Part shown: piece by piece, positions 16,991 to 26,529 of the stretch
Layout of the letters: each line of letters begins with the position of its first letter
Numbering within the stretch: position 1 is the stretch's first letter
Assembly (NCBI RefSeq): GCF_900109495.1
Contig: NZ_FOAA01000003.1
Span: 124,001-188,000, forward strand
Direction of reading: 5' to 3'
Length of the DNA: 64,000 bases
DNA from: Ectothiorhodospira marina
Lineage (GTDB): Bacteria; Pseudomonadota; Gammaproteobacteria; Ectothiorhodospirales; Ectothiorhodospiraceae
Notes under the pieces: model-generated
Seen by the model: the letters and a program-made list of their open reading frames with translations, nothing else
Databases searched by the model: none
What the model was told of the DNA's origin: nothing
Made by a program: the position numbers and the translations under genes

Positions 16991-19158
16991 AAAAGACCCA
17001 AAGCAAGGCAACCCGAGGCGAGGGGTTGTATATCGTTCTGGTGAGCGTCCATGGTCTGGTGCGTGGCGAGAACCTGGAGTTGGGCCGCGACGCGGATACC
17101 GGCGGCCAGATCAAGTACGTGGTGGAACTGGCCCGGGCCCTGGGCGGGCACCCGGAGGTGGGCCGGGTGGATCTGCTCACCCGCCGGGTGGAGGACAGTC
17201 GGGTGTCGGATGATTACGCCCAACCGGAGGAGGATCTGGGCGAAGGGGTACGCATCATCCGCCTGGACTGTGGCCCGCGGCGCTACCTGCGTAAGGAGAA
17301 GCTCTGGCCCTATCTGGACTGCTTTGCCGACAACGCCATCAAGCACATCCGCAGCGTCGGTCTGATGCCGGATGTGGTGCACGGCCACTACGCCGATGCC
17401 GGCCATGTGGCGGTACGGGTGGCCAATCTGATGGGCGTGCCCCTGGTGCAGACCGGGCACTCCCTGGGCCGGGTCAAGCGCGACCGCCTGCTGGCCAAGG
17501 GGGCCTCGGAAAAGGAAGTCGAATCCCGTTACAGCATCAGCCGCCGCATTGAAGCCGAAGAGGAGGTACTGGGCAACGCCTACATGGTGATCGCCAGCAC
17601 CCAGCAGGAAGTGGAAGAGCAGTATGCCTCCTATGATCACTATCAGCCGGAACGCATGGTGGTGATCCCCCCGGGCACTGACCTGCGTCGGTTTCACCCC
17701 CCCAAGGCCCGCTCACCGCGCCCCCCTATCTACAAGACCCTCGCCCGGTTCCTGAGCAAGCCGGACAAGCCCATGGTCATGGCGTTGTCGCGACCCGATG
17801 AGCGCAAGAACATCCCCACCCTGATCAAGGCCTTCGCCGAGCACCCGGCGCTTCGGGAGTTGGCCAACCTGGTGATCGTTGCCGGCAACCGTGACGCCAT
17901 CCGCACCCTGGACCGGGGCGCCCGGGACGTACTCACCGAGGTGCTGATGCTCATCGACGATCACGACCTCTACGGCTCCGTGGCCTATCCCAAGCAGCAC
18001 AGCGCCGATGATGTGCCGGACCTGTACCGACTGGTCACCCGCACCCGGGGCGTGTTCGTCAATCCGGCACTGACCGAGCCCTTCGGTCTGACCCTGATCG
18101 AGGCCTCCGCCAGCGGCGCACCGTTCGTGGCCACTGACGATGGCGGCCCCCGGGACATCCTGCGCTACTGCCAGAACGGGGTCCTGGTGGACCCCCTGGA
18201 CGTGGAGGGCATGGGCAAGGCCATCTTCAAGATCCTCAGCGATGCCGATCACTGGAAGAAGCTCTCGGAACGGGGGCTCAAGGGGGTGCGCAAGCACTAC
18301 GCCTGGGAGGGTCATGCCCAGAACTACGTCAGGCGCATCAAGGGCCTGCGCCGCGAGGCCAGCCGCAGCCGTCGGGGTCAGCAGCGCCTGTCCGGCAAGC
18401 TGGCCAAGGCCGACCGGGCCCTGATCTCGGACATCGACAATACCCTGCTGGGGGACAAGGGCGGCCTGCGCACCATGCTGCAGCGGCTCAGAGAGGAGGG
18501 TCGGGATGTGGCCTTCGGTATCGCCACCGGCCGGCGCCTGGACTCTGCCATCGAGATCCTCAAGGAATGGGGCGTGCCCACGCCGGACGTGATGATCACC
18601 TCGGTGGGTTCGGAGATCCACTACGGCCCCGAGATGACCAAGGACGACGGCTGGGCCCGGCACATCGATTATCGCTGGCAGCCGGACGCACTGCGCGAGG
18701 CCCTGCTGGAACTGCCGGGCATCACCCTGCAGCCCAAGGTGGACCAGCGCCGCCACAAGATCAGCTTCTTCGTGGACCCCAGCCTGTCCCCCTCCATGAA
18801 GGAGATCGAGCGTCTGCTACACCAGAAGGATCTGCACGCCAACATCATCTATTCCCACGACCATTACCTGGACCTGTTGCCATCGCGGGCCTCCAAGGGG
18901 TTCGCGGTACGTTATTTCGCCGACAAGTGGGGCATCCCCCTGGAGCGGGTGCTGGTGGCCGGGGATTCGGGCAACGACGAGGACATGCTCCGCGGCAGCA
19001 CCCTGGGGGTGGTGGTGGGCAATCACCAGCAGGAGCTGGAGCGGCTGTATGGATTCAAGCGGGTGTACTTTGCCGATGCCACTCATGCGGGAGGGATCGC
19101 CGAGGCCTTTGATCACTATCAGTTCTTCGGTGACTGCGGGGTGCCCGAAGGGGATTGA
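16987..19158 (+). CDS. Sucrose-phosphate synthase with fused phosphatase domain
   Basis: A 723-residue bidomain protein. Residues about 10-470 are a GT4 glycosyltransferase: VHGLVRGENLELGRDADTGG, DVVHGHYADAGHV, TGHSLG, ALSRPDERKN and the donor-site TEPFGLTLIEASASG, as in sucrose-phosphate synthases. Residues about 475-715 are a HAD phosphatase (SDIDNTLLGD, ATGRR, VAGDSGNDEDML) like sucrose-6-phosphate phosphatase. The aspartate pair of the DxDxT motif is intact, so the domain may be active and make free sucrose. Sucrose is a common osmolyte in halophilic gammaproteobacteria. The ATG overlaps the invertase stop. A REP cluster follows. Confidence 0.92.
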   Translation: MKKTQSKATRGEGLYIVLVSVHGLVRGENLELGRDADTGGQIKYVVELARALGGHPEVGRVDLLTRRVEDSRVSDDYAQPEEDLGEGVRIIRLDCGPRRYLRKEKLWPYLDCFADNAIKHIRSVGLMPDVVHGHYADAGHVAVRVANLMGVPLVQTGHSLGRVKRDRLLAKGASEKEVESRYSISRRIEAEEEVLGNAYMVIASTQQEVEEQYASYDHYQPERMVVIPPGTDLRRFHPPKARSPRPPIYKTLARFLSKPDKPMVMALSRPDERKNIPTLIKAFAEHPALRELANLVIVAGNRDAIRTLDRGARDVLTEVLMLIDDHDLYGSVAYPKQHSADDVPDLYRLVTRTRGVFVNPALTEPFGLTLIEASASGAPFVATDDGGPRDILRYCQNGVLVDPLDVEGMGKAIFKILSDADHWKKLSERGLKGVRKHYAWEGHAQNYVRRIKGLRREASRSRRGQQRLSGKLAKADRALISDIDNTLLGDKGGLRTMLQRLREEGRDVAFGIATGRRLDSAIEILKEWGVPTPDVMITSVGSEIHYGPEMTKDDGWARHIDYRWQPDALREALLELPGITLQPKVDQRRHKISFFVDPSLSPSMKEIERLLHQKDLHANIIYSHDHYLDLLPSRASKGFAVRYFADKWGIPLERVLVAGDSGNDEDMLRGSTLGVVVGNHQQELERLYGFKRVYFADATHAGGIAEAFDHYQFFGDCGVPEGD

Positions 19159-19180
19159 GCCCCCTTTGTATCCCCTGCCC

Positions 19181-19355
19181 CCTGTGGGAGCTCTGTGGAG
19201 CCCCCCCCTGTGGGAGCTCTGTGGAGCCCCCCCCCCTGTGGGAGCTGTGGAAGCCCCCCTGTGGGAGCTGGCCTGCCAGCGAATCGCCGCTGAAGGCGGC
19301 GCGGCTCCGGTCCCATTCGCGGGCGAGGCCCGCTCCCACAAGGGCCCACTCCCAC
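19181..19355. repeat. Family-3 REP cluster (TGTGGGAGC type)
   Basis: In the 218-bp convergent gap between SPS and yheS, CCTGTGGGAGCT begins at 19181, 19208, 19236 and 19258. The last unit opens a paired REP: GTGGGAGCTGGCCTGCCAGC faces the inverted GCGGGCGAGGCCCGCTCCCA ending at 19340. The motif resembles the pseudomonad REP class. It may also act as a bidirectional terminator. Confidence 0.75.
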
Positions 19356-19376
19356 AAGGGTTCCTGTCCGCGGGGA

Positions 19377-21275
19377 TCAGTCGGCCTGCTCCAGGGCCTC
19401 GCAAGCTTCCATCCACTGGGCCTCCACATCCTCCAACTCCCGGTTGACCTGGGCCTGACGCCCCAGCAGCTCCTGGAGTCGGGCCTTTCCGTCGGCCTCG
19501 TACAGGCTGGGGTCGGCCAGTTCCGCCTCCAGTGAGGTGCGTTCCTCCTCCAGACGGGCATGGGCCTTTTCCAGCTTGGCCACCTTGTCCCTGAGGGGCT
19601 TTTGCCGGCGCCGCTGCTCCGCCTCGTCCCGGCGCCGGGCCTTGCGGGAAGCAGCGCTTTGCTCCCCCAGGTCCCGGTTGACGTCGCGGGCCGCATCGGC
19701 GGCCTTCTCCCGGGCCGCCAGCCAGGCCCGATAGTCCTCCAGATCACCATCGAATTCCACCGCCTGCCCGTCGGCCACCAGCAGCAGCTCATCGCAGACA
19801 CTGCGCAGCATGTGACGGTCATGGGACACCAGCACCAGCGCCCCCTCGAATCCCTGCAGGGCCTGCTCCAGGGCATAGCGCATGTCCATGTCCAGGTGGT
19901 TGGTGGGTTCGTCCAGCAGCAATAGATTCGGGCGCTGATACACCAGCAGACCCAGCACCAGCCGGGCCTTTTCCCCACCGGAGAATGGCCCCACCGGGTC
20001 CAGGGCCTGATCGCCATGGAAACCAAAGCCCCCCAGAAAATCCCGTAACTCCTGTTCCCGGGCCTTCTCATCCAGGCGCTGCAGATGCAGCAGCGGACTG
20101 GCTTGGCTGTCCAGTTGCTCCAGCTGGTGCTGGGCAAAATAGCCCACCTTGAGGTCCGGTGACGGCTCCCGGTCACCGGCCAGCGGCATCAAGGTCCCGG
20201 CCATGAGCCGGATCAGGGTGGACTTGCCGGCCCCATTGGGACCCAGCAGACCCAGACGCTCTCCAGGGTGCAGGGACAGTTCCACCCCTTGCAGCACGGC
20301 CGGGTCCCCGTAACCGGCGCAGGCCCCATCCAGCTTGAGCAGGGGGTCCGGCAAGCGCTGCGGGGCACGGAAGCTGAAACGAAAGGGGGAATCCGCGTGG
20401 GCCGGCGCCACCCGGGTCATGCGCTCCAGGGCCTTGAGACGGCTCTGGGCCTGTCGGGCCTTGGTGGCCTTGGCCCTGAAGCGCTCCACGAAGCGCTCCA
20501 TGTGGGCGATCTCCCGCTGCTGACGCTCGTGCTGGGCCTGCTGCAGGGCCAGGGTCTCGGCGCGGACCTGCTCAAAGGCGGAGTAGTTGCCGGTATACAG
20601 GGTCATGCCGCCCCGCTCGATATGGGCCACGTGGGTCACCACCCGGTCAAGGAAGTCCCGATCGTGAGAAATGAGCAGCAAGGTCCCCGGATACCCCCCC
20701 AGCCACTGCTCCAGCCAGAGCACCGCTTCCAGGTCCAGATGGTTGGTGGGCTCATCCAGCAGCAGTAGGTCGGAGCGGCACATCAAGGCCTTGGCCAGGT
20801 TCAGGCGCATGCGCCAGCCACCGGAGAACGACGCCATGGGCGCCACCTCCTGGCCCGGTTTGAAGCCCAGGCCATGCAGCAACCGCCCGGCCCGGCTCTC
20901 GGCGGTCCAGGCATCGATGGCATCCAGTCGGGCATGCAACTCACCCAGGTCACTGTCGTTCCGGGCCGCCTCGGCCTCGGCCACGGCCGCCTGCAAGCGA
21001 CGCAGTTCTTCATCCCCATCCATGACATAGTCCAGGGCGGAGCGCTCGCTGGCCTCCACCTCCTGGGCCACATGGGCGATCACCCAATCCGACGGCAGGG
21101 AACACTCACCCTGGTCGGCCCCCAGTTCCCCCTGCAACAGGGCGAACAGGCTGGACTTGCCGGTGCCATTGGCGCCGGTGAGGCCCACCCGCCAGCCGGG
21201 ATGGATGGTGAGATCGGCATCCTCGAAGAGGACCTTGGTGCCGCGGCGCAGGGTGAGGTGATCGAATCGGAGCAT
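19377..21275 (-). CDS. yheS: ABC-F ATPase (YheS/Uup group)
   Basis: A 632-residue soluble double ATPase with no membrane domain, matching E. coli YheS in length (637). Two cassettes carry Walker A GANGTGKSS and GPNGAGKST, signatures FSGGWRMRL and FSGGEKARL, and two LLLDEPTNHLD motifs. They are joined by the Arg/Lys-rich P-site-tRNA interaction linker (ERFVERFRAKATKARQAQSR). The C-terminal 90 residues form a charged coiled coil. ABC-F proteins act on ribosomes to relieve stalls. Start at 21275 begins directly with MLRFDHL; the ORF continues to 21407 without homology. Confidence 0.93.
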   Translation of the reverse strand: MLRFDHLTLRRGTKVLFEDADLTIHPGWRVGLTGANGTGKSSLFALLQGELGADQGECSLPSDWVIAHVAQEVEASERSALDYVMDGDEELRRLQAAVAEAEAARNDSDLGELHARLDAIDAWTAESRAGRLLHGLGFKPGQEVAPMASFSGGWRMRLNLAKALMCRSDLLLLDEPTNHLDLEAVLWLEQWLGGYPGTLLLISHDRDFLDRVVTHVAHIERGGMTLYTGNYSAFEQVRAETLALQQAQHERQQREIAHMERFVERFRAKATKARQAQSRLKALERMTRVAPAHADSPFRFSFRAPQRLPDPLLKLDGACAGYGDPAVLQGVELSLHPGERLGLLGPNGAGKSTLIRLMAGTLMPLAGDREPSPDLKVGYFAQHQLEQLDSQASPLLHLQRLDEKAREQELRDFLGGFGFHGDQALDPVGPFSGGEKARLVLGLLVYQRPNLLLLDEPTNHLDMDMRYALEQALQGFEGALVLVSHDRHMLRSVCDELLLVADGQAVEFDGDLEDYRAWLAAREKAADAARDVNRDLGEQSAASRKARRRDEAEQRRRQKPLRDKVAKLEKAHARLEEERTSLEAELADPSLYEADGKARLQELLGRQAQVNRELEDVEAQWMEACEALEQAD

Positions 21276-21407
21276 GGTGGCGGAGTTTATCAGTCCGGAT
21301 CGCTCACAGGCATCACGGGATTCTGACGTCCAGCGGCAAAACCCTGCAGCCCGGGACGCCGGATTTCCGGCACCGCCGAAGAAAGAACATGCACTTCTTT
21401 GTTTCAA

Positions 21408-22418
21408 ATGAAGTTATTATCATGGCACAAAAATCGCATCAGACAGGGCAAACTCAGCCGAGACCCTGTCATGCGACATGTCATACGCCCCATGCTGGAA
21501 CAGGCCAACAATGGCGACAACACCCTGATGGCGGGCCCCCAACTACTCCAGGGCGGCCTGGCACAATCCGAGCGTCACGCCCCCAGCGTACCGGCCATCA
21601 CCCCGGCCATGATGCTGCATCGGCTGCAGACCACCCTGGATCTGGAAGAGTTGCTGGAGATCTTCGCCAATGCAGTCGCCGGCATGGTGCCCCACGACGG
21701 GCTGACCTTCGACCAGCCGGACATGGGCATCCACATCAGTCGCGGTCGCCTGTCCCGGCATGTATGCAGCTACAACCTCATGGTGGAGCGCACGGAGATC
21801 GGCCAGATCCGGTTGCTGCGGGGGCGCAAGTTCAAGGAGAGCGAACTCATCGCGCTGGAAGAGGCCCTGAGCGCCCTTACCTACCCTCTGCGCAATGCCC
21901 TGCTCTATCACCAGGCCCTCACCTCGGCCCAGACCGATCCGCTCACCGGCCTACTGAACCGGATATCCATGACCCGCATGGTGGACCGGGAGCTGGCCAT
22001 GGCCGCCCGTTCCGGGCGACAGGTATGCATGCTGGTGGTGGATGTGGATCTATTCAAGCGGGTGAACGATACCCATGGCCATCAGGCCGGTGATCACGTG
22101 CTGGTGGCGGTGGCGGAACGGCTGAGTGCCCTTACCCGCAAGAGTGACATGGTATTCCGTTACGGTGGCGAGGAATTCGTGATCGTGCTGAGCGAGACCG
22201 ACGCCGAGTCGGCCGCCACGGCGGCGGGGCGCGTGCAGGAGGTGATACGCAGCGCCCCCCTGACGCTGGATGCAGGCGAGCAGATCTGGATCACCGCAAG
22301 CATCGGTGTGGCCCTGCAGCACCCTGACGACAGCCCGGCCAGTCTGTTCAAGCGGGCCGATCAGGCCATGTATCGCGCCAAGCATGGCGGTCGCGACCGG
22401 ATCGAATGGGCGGATTGA
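21408..22418 (+). CDS. GGDEF diguanylate cyclase
   Basis: A 336-residue cytoplasmic protein. The N-terminal half contains a GAF-like region (MLHRLQTTLDLEELLEIFANAVAGMVPHDGL is typical of a GAF-entry helix). The C-terminal 165 residues are a GGDEF domain with DPLTGLLNR, DVDLFKRVND, active-site RYGGEEF and an RKSD inhibitory I-site five residues before it. It is predicted to make c-di-GMP with feedback inhibition. Start is uncertain: ATG 21408, TTG 21399 or ATG 21471 are in frame and none has a strong ribosome site. It is divergent from yheS. With the EAL protein at 14.5 kb it makes c-di-GMP turnover local to the window. Confidence 0.88.
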   Translation: MKLLSWHKNRIRQGKLSRDPVMRHVIRPMLEQANNGDNTLMAGPQLLQGGLAQSERHAPSVPAITPAMMLHRLQTTLDLEELLEIFANAVAGMVPHDGLTFDQPDMGIHISRGRLSRHVCSYNLMVERTEIGQIRLLRGRKFKESELIALEEALSALTYPLRNALLYHQALTSAQTDPLTGLLNRISMTRMVDRELAMAARSGRQVCMLVVDVDLFKRVNDTHGHQAGDHVLVAVAERLSALTRKSDMVFRYGGEEFVIVLSETDAESAATAAGRVQEVIRSAPLTLDAGEQIWITASIGVALQHPDDSPASLFKRADQAMYRAKHGGRDRIEWAD

Positions 22419-22432
22419 GGCCCTCGTTGGAC

Positions 22433-23647
22433 TCACCCCCCCAGCAGGCGCTCAGCAATCCGGAACCCCGCCGCATAGGTGCCGATGGCCGAGCCCAGGG
22501 TGGTCAGGATGAACACCAGCAGCACCCGGGAGACCCGGTTCTGCCACCACCCTCTGAAACGAGCGGTATCCTGGCGCAGGCGGGAAAAATCTCCCACCGT
22601 GGGCTTACGCAGCCAGGTTTCCATAGCAGCAGCCACGAAGCCCACCCCGATGGTTGGATTGAGTGACGTCAAGGGCGCCGCCAGCGCCGCAGTGACCACC
22701 GTCAAGGGATGGGCCGAGGCAAGGATGGCCCCCAATCCGGCCAGTCCGCCGTTGATCAGCACCCAGTCGGCCACCAGCTGCCAGCCCAGATCCGGGTTGC
22801 GGGTAAAGCCGATGACAAAGCCGGTGACGATCAGCGCCACGATCAGCCACGGGATCAACCTGGGCCAGCGGGCCGGCGGAGGCTCCCTGTCCAGTCTCTC
22901 GACCACCTCGTCGGGAGATTGCCCCCCCTGCTCCCCAAGGGCCTCACGAATGCCGGACAGATGCCCGGCGCCCACCACCGCCAGGATGTGCCGATAGTCC
23001 TTGTTGGCGGCTTCCTGTCGCAGACGGGCAGCCATGTAGTGGTCGCGCTCCTGGATCAGCGGCTCGTACAGGGCCCGGGATTCCTCAGCAAACTGGTTGA
23101 AGGTGGATTCGAGCATGTCGCCGCTCTTGAGGCGTTCGATCTCCGCCTCGGTGACCTGCTCACGGCTCATGACGCTGGCCATCAGCCCGCCGAACAGATT
23201 CATGCGCCGCCACCAGGGCACGTTGCGATAGCAGCGCTTCAGGGTGGTGCCCACCTCCCGGTCGATGAGCAGCACCGGCAGATGGGCATGACGGGCCCCG
23301 TTGATGGCGGCACGCATCTCGGCCCCGGGCTCGATGCCGAACTGCTCCGCCAGGCGCTGCTGGTAGGCGCCCAGGGCCAGGCTGGCCGTGACCATGGGCA
23401 CCTTGCCCTGACGCAGCACCTGGAACAGATTCATGCGGGACAGGTCATCGGGCCGAACAATGGCATTATGCCGACTGGGACAGAGCTCCACGGCCACGGC
23501 ATCGTAATCGCCGCTACGCAGCAACTCGCTCACCGTATCAGCGGATATCTGGGAGACATGGGCCGTGCCCAGCACGGTGATGCGGGTGCCGTCCAGTTCA
23601 GTGTGAAAACGGGGGTCTTCCGAATGCGGGGTCTGCTGAGAGTCCAT
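22433..23647 (-). CDS. TraB/PrgY-family membrane protein
   Basis: A 404-residue protein. The TraB/Tiki-superfamily domain occupies residues 15-265, with GTAHVSQISADTV, VAVELCPSRHNAI and the conserved VVGAGHLSGI. The C-terminal 140 residues hold about four TMs (LIPWLIVALIVTGFVIGF; WVLINGGLAGLGAIL; TVVTAALAAPLTSLNPTIGVGFV; VSRVLLVFILTTLGSAIGTY). Family members include the PrgY pheromone shutdown protein of enterococci and the eukaryotic Tiki proteases; the bacterial function in Proteobacteria is unknown. It ends 15 bp from the convergent GGDEF gene. Confidence 0.88.
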   Translation of the reverse strand: MDSQQTPHSEDPRFHTELDGTRITVLGTAHVSQISADTVSELLRSGDYDAVAVELCPSRHNAIVRPDDLSRMNLFQVLRQGKVPMVTASLALGAYQQRLAEQFGIEPGAEMRAAINGARHAHLPVLLIDREVGTTLKRCYRNVPWWRRMNLFGGLMASVMSREQVTEAEIERLKSGDMLESTFNQFAEESRALYEPLIQERDHYMAARLRQEAANKDYRHILAVVGAGHLSGIREALGEQGGQSPDEVVERLDREPPPARWPRLIPWLIVALIVTGFVIGFTRNPDLGWQLVADWVLINGGLAGLGAILASAHPLTVVTAALAAPLTSLNPTIGVGFVAAAMETWLRKPTVGDFSRLRQDTARFRGWWQNRVSRVLLVFILTTLGSAIGTYAAGFRIAERLLGG

Positions 23648-23718
23648 GGGGTGTCCAGAGGGGTACGGCGGTTCTGATGAAAGATCGCAACCTTAGCAGG
23701 CGCGGGGGGCCCTGTCTG

Positions 23719-24861
23719 CTATTGCGCCTCGGCGGCCGGCTCTCCCACATCCAGGATGGGCTGGGGCACGGGCACCGTCACTGGCGGCGTCTCCCCTTCC
23801 AGCCCCCGCAGGGACTCCAGCACCCGCTCTGCACGCTGCACATGGGCCTGGAGCTCGACATGGTTGGGGCGCAGATCCAGAAGTTCGCGCCAGGTCTCCA
23901 CCGCCCGCTCGATGTCTCCGTCCAGGTACTGACGCCGCCCCTCCTCCAGGCCCAGGGTGATGCGGGTATCGATGGCCTGATCCAGTTCCCGCTGCAGGCG
24001 CGGCAGGGAGTCATCCCGCGGGCGCGTGCGCTCAAGCCCCTTGAGGTGTCGGCTGGCGGCAGTCAGGTCGCCCGACTGCATGGCCTCGTGGTAGCGGTCG
24101 AACAATTCCCGGGAGCGGGCCTCCCAGGCTGCCTGACGGCGGGCATGATCGGCCTGGCGCTGGGTCGCCAGGATGTCCGCCCTCGCCTGCTGAGCCGCGT
24201 GGAGCATCTCCAGGGTATCATCCGCCGGCCTCAGGGCCTGAGACAGGCTCAAGGCATCCACGGCCAGACGCAACTCCTCGGCCGCCAGGGCCAGTCGGCC
24301 CAGTGTCTGCAGGTCATCGGCCACCTCCCGGGATTCCTCGCGGATGCGCTCCAGTTCCCGTGCGGCAGCCACATCCGCGGGATCCACCCGGATCAATTCC
24401 GCGTAAATGGGGCGCAAGGCGGCCAGAGAACGTCCACGGGCCATGAGCAAGCGCACCTGCAGGTCGGTCAGGCGACCCTCATGCTGGGCCCTGGCCGTGT
24501 CCCGCGCGGCCCGCAGGGCGGCACTGTCCGGCAGCATGGCCAGCCCCCGGTCATAGGACGCCAGGGCGTCCAGCCACTGCTCACGCCGCAGTTGAGCCGC
24601 CGCCTGCATCAGGATCGCCTGCTCCAGGTGCCGGGTCATCCGCGCCAGCCACGCTTCCCGGGATATCATTCGCGCGGTGCGATCCTCCTGGGGCAACTGT
24701 GCCAGAAGGGTCTGGGCACGCTGGTATTCATGGGCGTTAAAGGCTGCATCCACCTTTTCGGTCAGCGTCGTGGTTTCCACCTCCAGGGTGGCACACCCGA
24801 CCAGCAGCATCAGCAGGCCCACCGGCATCAGGGCAGCCCAGGGTGGCGCCTCATGCCTCAT
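23719..24861 (-). CDS. TPR-like lipoprotein, coupled to the nucleotidyl cyclase
   Basis: A 380-residue lipoprotein: signal peptide with lipobox LLVGC, then an all-helical, Ala/Arg/Leu-rich chain with repeated 34-residue-like units (AQLRREQWLDALASYDRGLAML; GDIERAVETWRELLDLRPNHVE). The N-terminal Cys should carry lipid. +2 is Ala, so outer-membrane sorting is expected. I chose ATG 24861 because it overlaps the cyclase stop (ATGA). An upstream in-frame start at 24879 would lie inside the cyclase gene. The tight coupling suggests a periplasmic partner of the cyclase sensor; that is inference. Confidence 0.8.
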   Translation of the reverse strand: MRHEAPPWAALMPVGLLMLLVGCATLEVETTTLTEKVDAAFNAHEYQRAQTLLAQLPQEDRTARMISREAWLARMTRHLEQAILMQAAAQLRREQWLDALASYDRGLAMLPDSAALRAARDTARAQHEGRLTDLQVRLLMARGRSLAALRPIYAELIRVDPADVAAARELERIREESREVADDLQTLGRLALAAEELRLAVDALSLSQALRPADDTLEMLHAAQQARADILATQRQADHARRQAAWEARSRELFDRYHEAMQSGDLTAASRHLKGLERTRPRDDSLPRLQRELDQAIDTRITLGLEEGRRQYLDGDIERAVETWRELLDLRPNHVELQAHVQRAERVLESLRGLEGETPPVTVPVPQPILDVGEPAAEAQ

Positions 24862-26294
24862 GTGATCCGCTCCCGGCACAGCAGCCGTTCGATCTGCCGT
24901 TCCATCGCCTCCTGGTACAGGTCGCTCAGATCATGTACCTGGCAGGTGGCCACGGGCTGGGACTTGCCGCGGATGGCAATGGAACGATAGGGCTGGCCGC
25001 GTACCCGCCAGCGGATATCCGGGTCATCGAACAGTGCCTGATGGATCAGTACCTGGCCGGGCTCCGCGGCGGTCATCAGGCGCGAGGCCAGGTTTACCGC
25101 ATCCCCCACCACCGTATATTGCATGCGGTCCTCTGCCCCCATGTTGCCCGCCATCATGGGGCCGCTATTGATCCCCACCCGGAAACGGACGGCCTCCTGG
25201 CCACCCTCCTCGCGCACCCGGTTGAGCCGGGACACCAGATGCTGCAGCATGACGCCACTGGCAATGGCATGGAAGCGGTGGTCCGGATCCTCGTCGGTCA
25301 CGCCAAAGACCACCATCACGCCATCTCCCATGAACTTGTCGATGCTGCCTTGATGCTGCCGGGCAATATGGCTGATGTGGGTGAAGTATTCGTTGAGCAG
25401 CCGCGCCACCTGATCCGGATCCATGGTCTCGGACAGCCGGGTGAACCCGGCGATGTCGGCAAACATGACCGAGGCCTCCACCTGGCGCCCGCCCAGGCTC
25501 ACCCGGTCCAGATTGCTCATGATCTCCCGGGCCACGCCCGCCGACACGTAACGACTCAGGGCCCCCTCCACCTGGGATTTTTCCAGCAACCCCTGAGCCA
25601 TGCGATTGAAGGCCGACATCAGGTGGCCAATCTCATCCCGGCGCCCGTCCGGCAGGCGATAGCGGTAATCACCATCACCGATGGCGCGGGTGGCCTCCAC
25701 CAGGCGATGCACCGGGCGAGACAGACGCTGCCCCATGATGAAGGCTGCGGCGCCACCCAGCACACTCATGAACACGGTGGTGAGGATGATGGCCTGGGTC
25801 GTGGTGCGGGTACCGATCTGCTGGGCTGAACGGCTCAGGGTCACCATGGCGGACCCCAGGGTGATGTCCTGAAAACGGATCTCGCCGCGGTAGGCGGTGG
25901 CCTCGGTGTCGGAGAAGGACCCCTTTTGGTCCTTCTCCGCTTCGGGGATCATGCCGGAATGGGCCAGCCGTTCGCCGTCCCGGTCGAAGACGGCAGCGCC
26001 CAGCACGGCCTCGCTGCCGGCCAGGTTGGTGATGAGGGCGTTGAGGGCCAGGCTGTCGTCGGCAAGCACCAGTTCCTTGGAGGACTCTGCCAGTTGCATC
26101 ACCATGGCCTGACCGAAATCGTCCATCTGACTGCGCAGCAGGGCACTTTGCTGATTGAGGATCACCACGCCCACCAGGGCCATGCAGGTGACGATCAGCG
26201 CGCAGATGGTCAGACCAAGCTTGAAGGCGACGGGCACATGATCGGGCAGGAATGCGGCCCATCCGCTCCGCAGCCTGTCGAGCAGGGATGCCAT
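24858..26294 (-). CDS. Class III adenylate/guanylate cyclase with HAMP domain
   Basis: A 478-residue membrane sensor. TM1 (LGLTICALIVTCMALVGVVIL), a periplasmic region of about 130 residues, TM2 (AIILTTVFMSVLGGAAAFIMG), a HAMP domain (LSRPVHRLVEATRAIGDGDY) and a C-terminal class III catalytic domain. Metal-binding Asp residues are in MFADIAGF and KFMGDGVM; the substrate Lys (DKFMGD) and Thr (QYTVVGDAVN) fit class IIIb; transition-state Asn and Arg are in NLASRL. So cAMP production is the better guess. Start ATG 26294. Downstream is the coupled lipoprotein; upstream is divergent oxyR. No cAMP receptor protein gene is in the window. Confidence 0.9.
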   Translation of the reverse strand: MASLLDRLRSGWAAFLPDHVPVAFKLGLTICALIVTCMALVGVVILNQQSALLRSQMDDFGQAMVMQLAESSKELVLADDSLALNALITNLAGSEAVLGAAVFDRDGERLAHSGMIPEAEKDQKGSFSDTEATAYRGEIRFQDITLGSAMVTLSRSAQQIGTRTTTQAIILTTVFMSVLGGAAAFIMGQRLSRPVHRLVEATRAIGDGDYRYRLPDGRRDEIGHLMSAFNRMAQGLLEKSQVEGALSRYVSAGVAREIMSNLDRVSLGGRQVEASVMFADIAGFTRLSETMDPDQVARLLNEYFTHISHIARQHQGSIDKFMGDGVMVVFGVTDEDPDHRFHAIASGVMLQHLVSRLNRVREEGGQEAVRFRVGINSGPMMAGNMGAEDRMQYTVVGDAVNLASRLMTAAEPGQVLIHQALFDDPDIRWRVRGQPYRSIAIRGKSQPVATCQVHDLSDLYQEAMERQIERLLCRERIT

Positions 26295-26529
26295 GTATGG
26301 CCTCGCTGAAGTGAATGTGGGCCCCGCCATCCGGGGGTCGCGGTTGCCAGGATCATAACACGCCATGCGGCCCCCCGACCGCCCCCACCGGTGCCGAAAT
26401 CCCGGTGGAATCGGGCACTCGCACGGGCCGTTGAAGAATGTCTCGCGCGGCGCTGATCACCGTGATGGCCTTCACCCAGTCTCGTTCAGTACACTCGGGA
26501 TCACCGTCACCGCTGGACAATTTGCCGAC

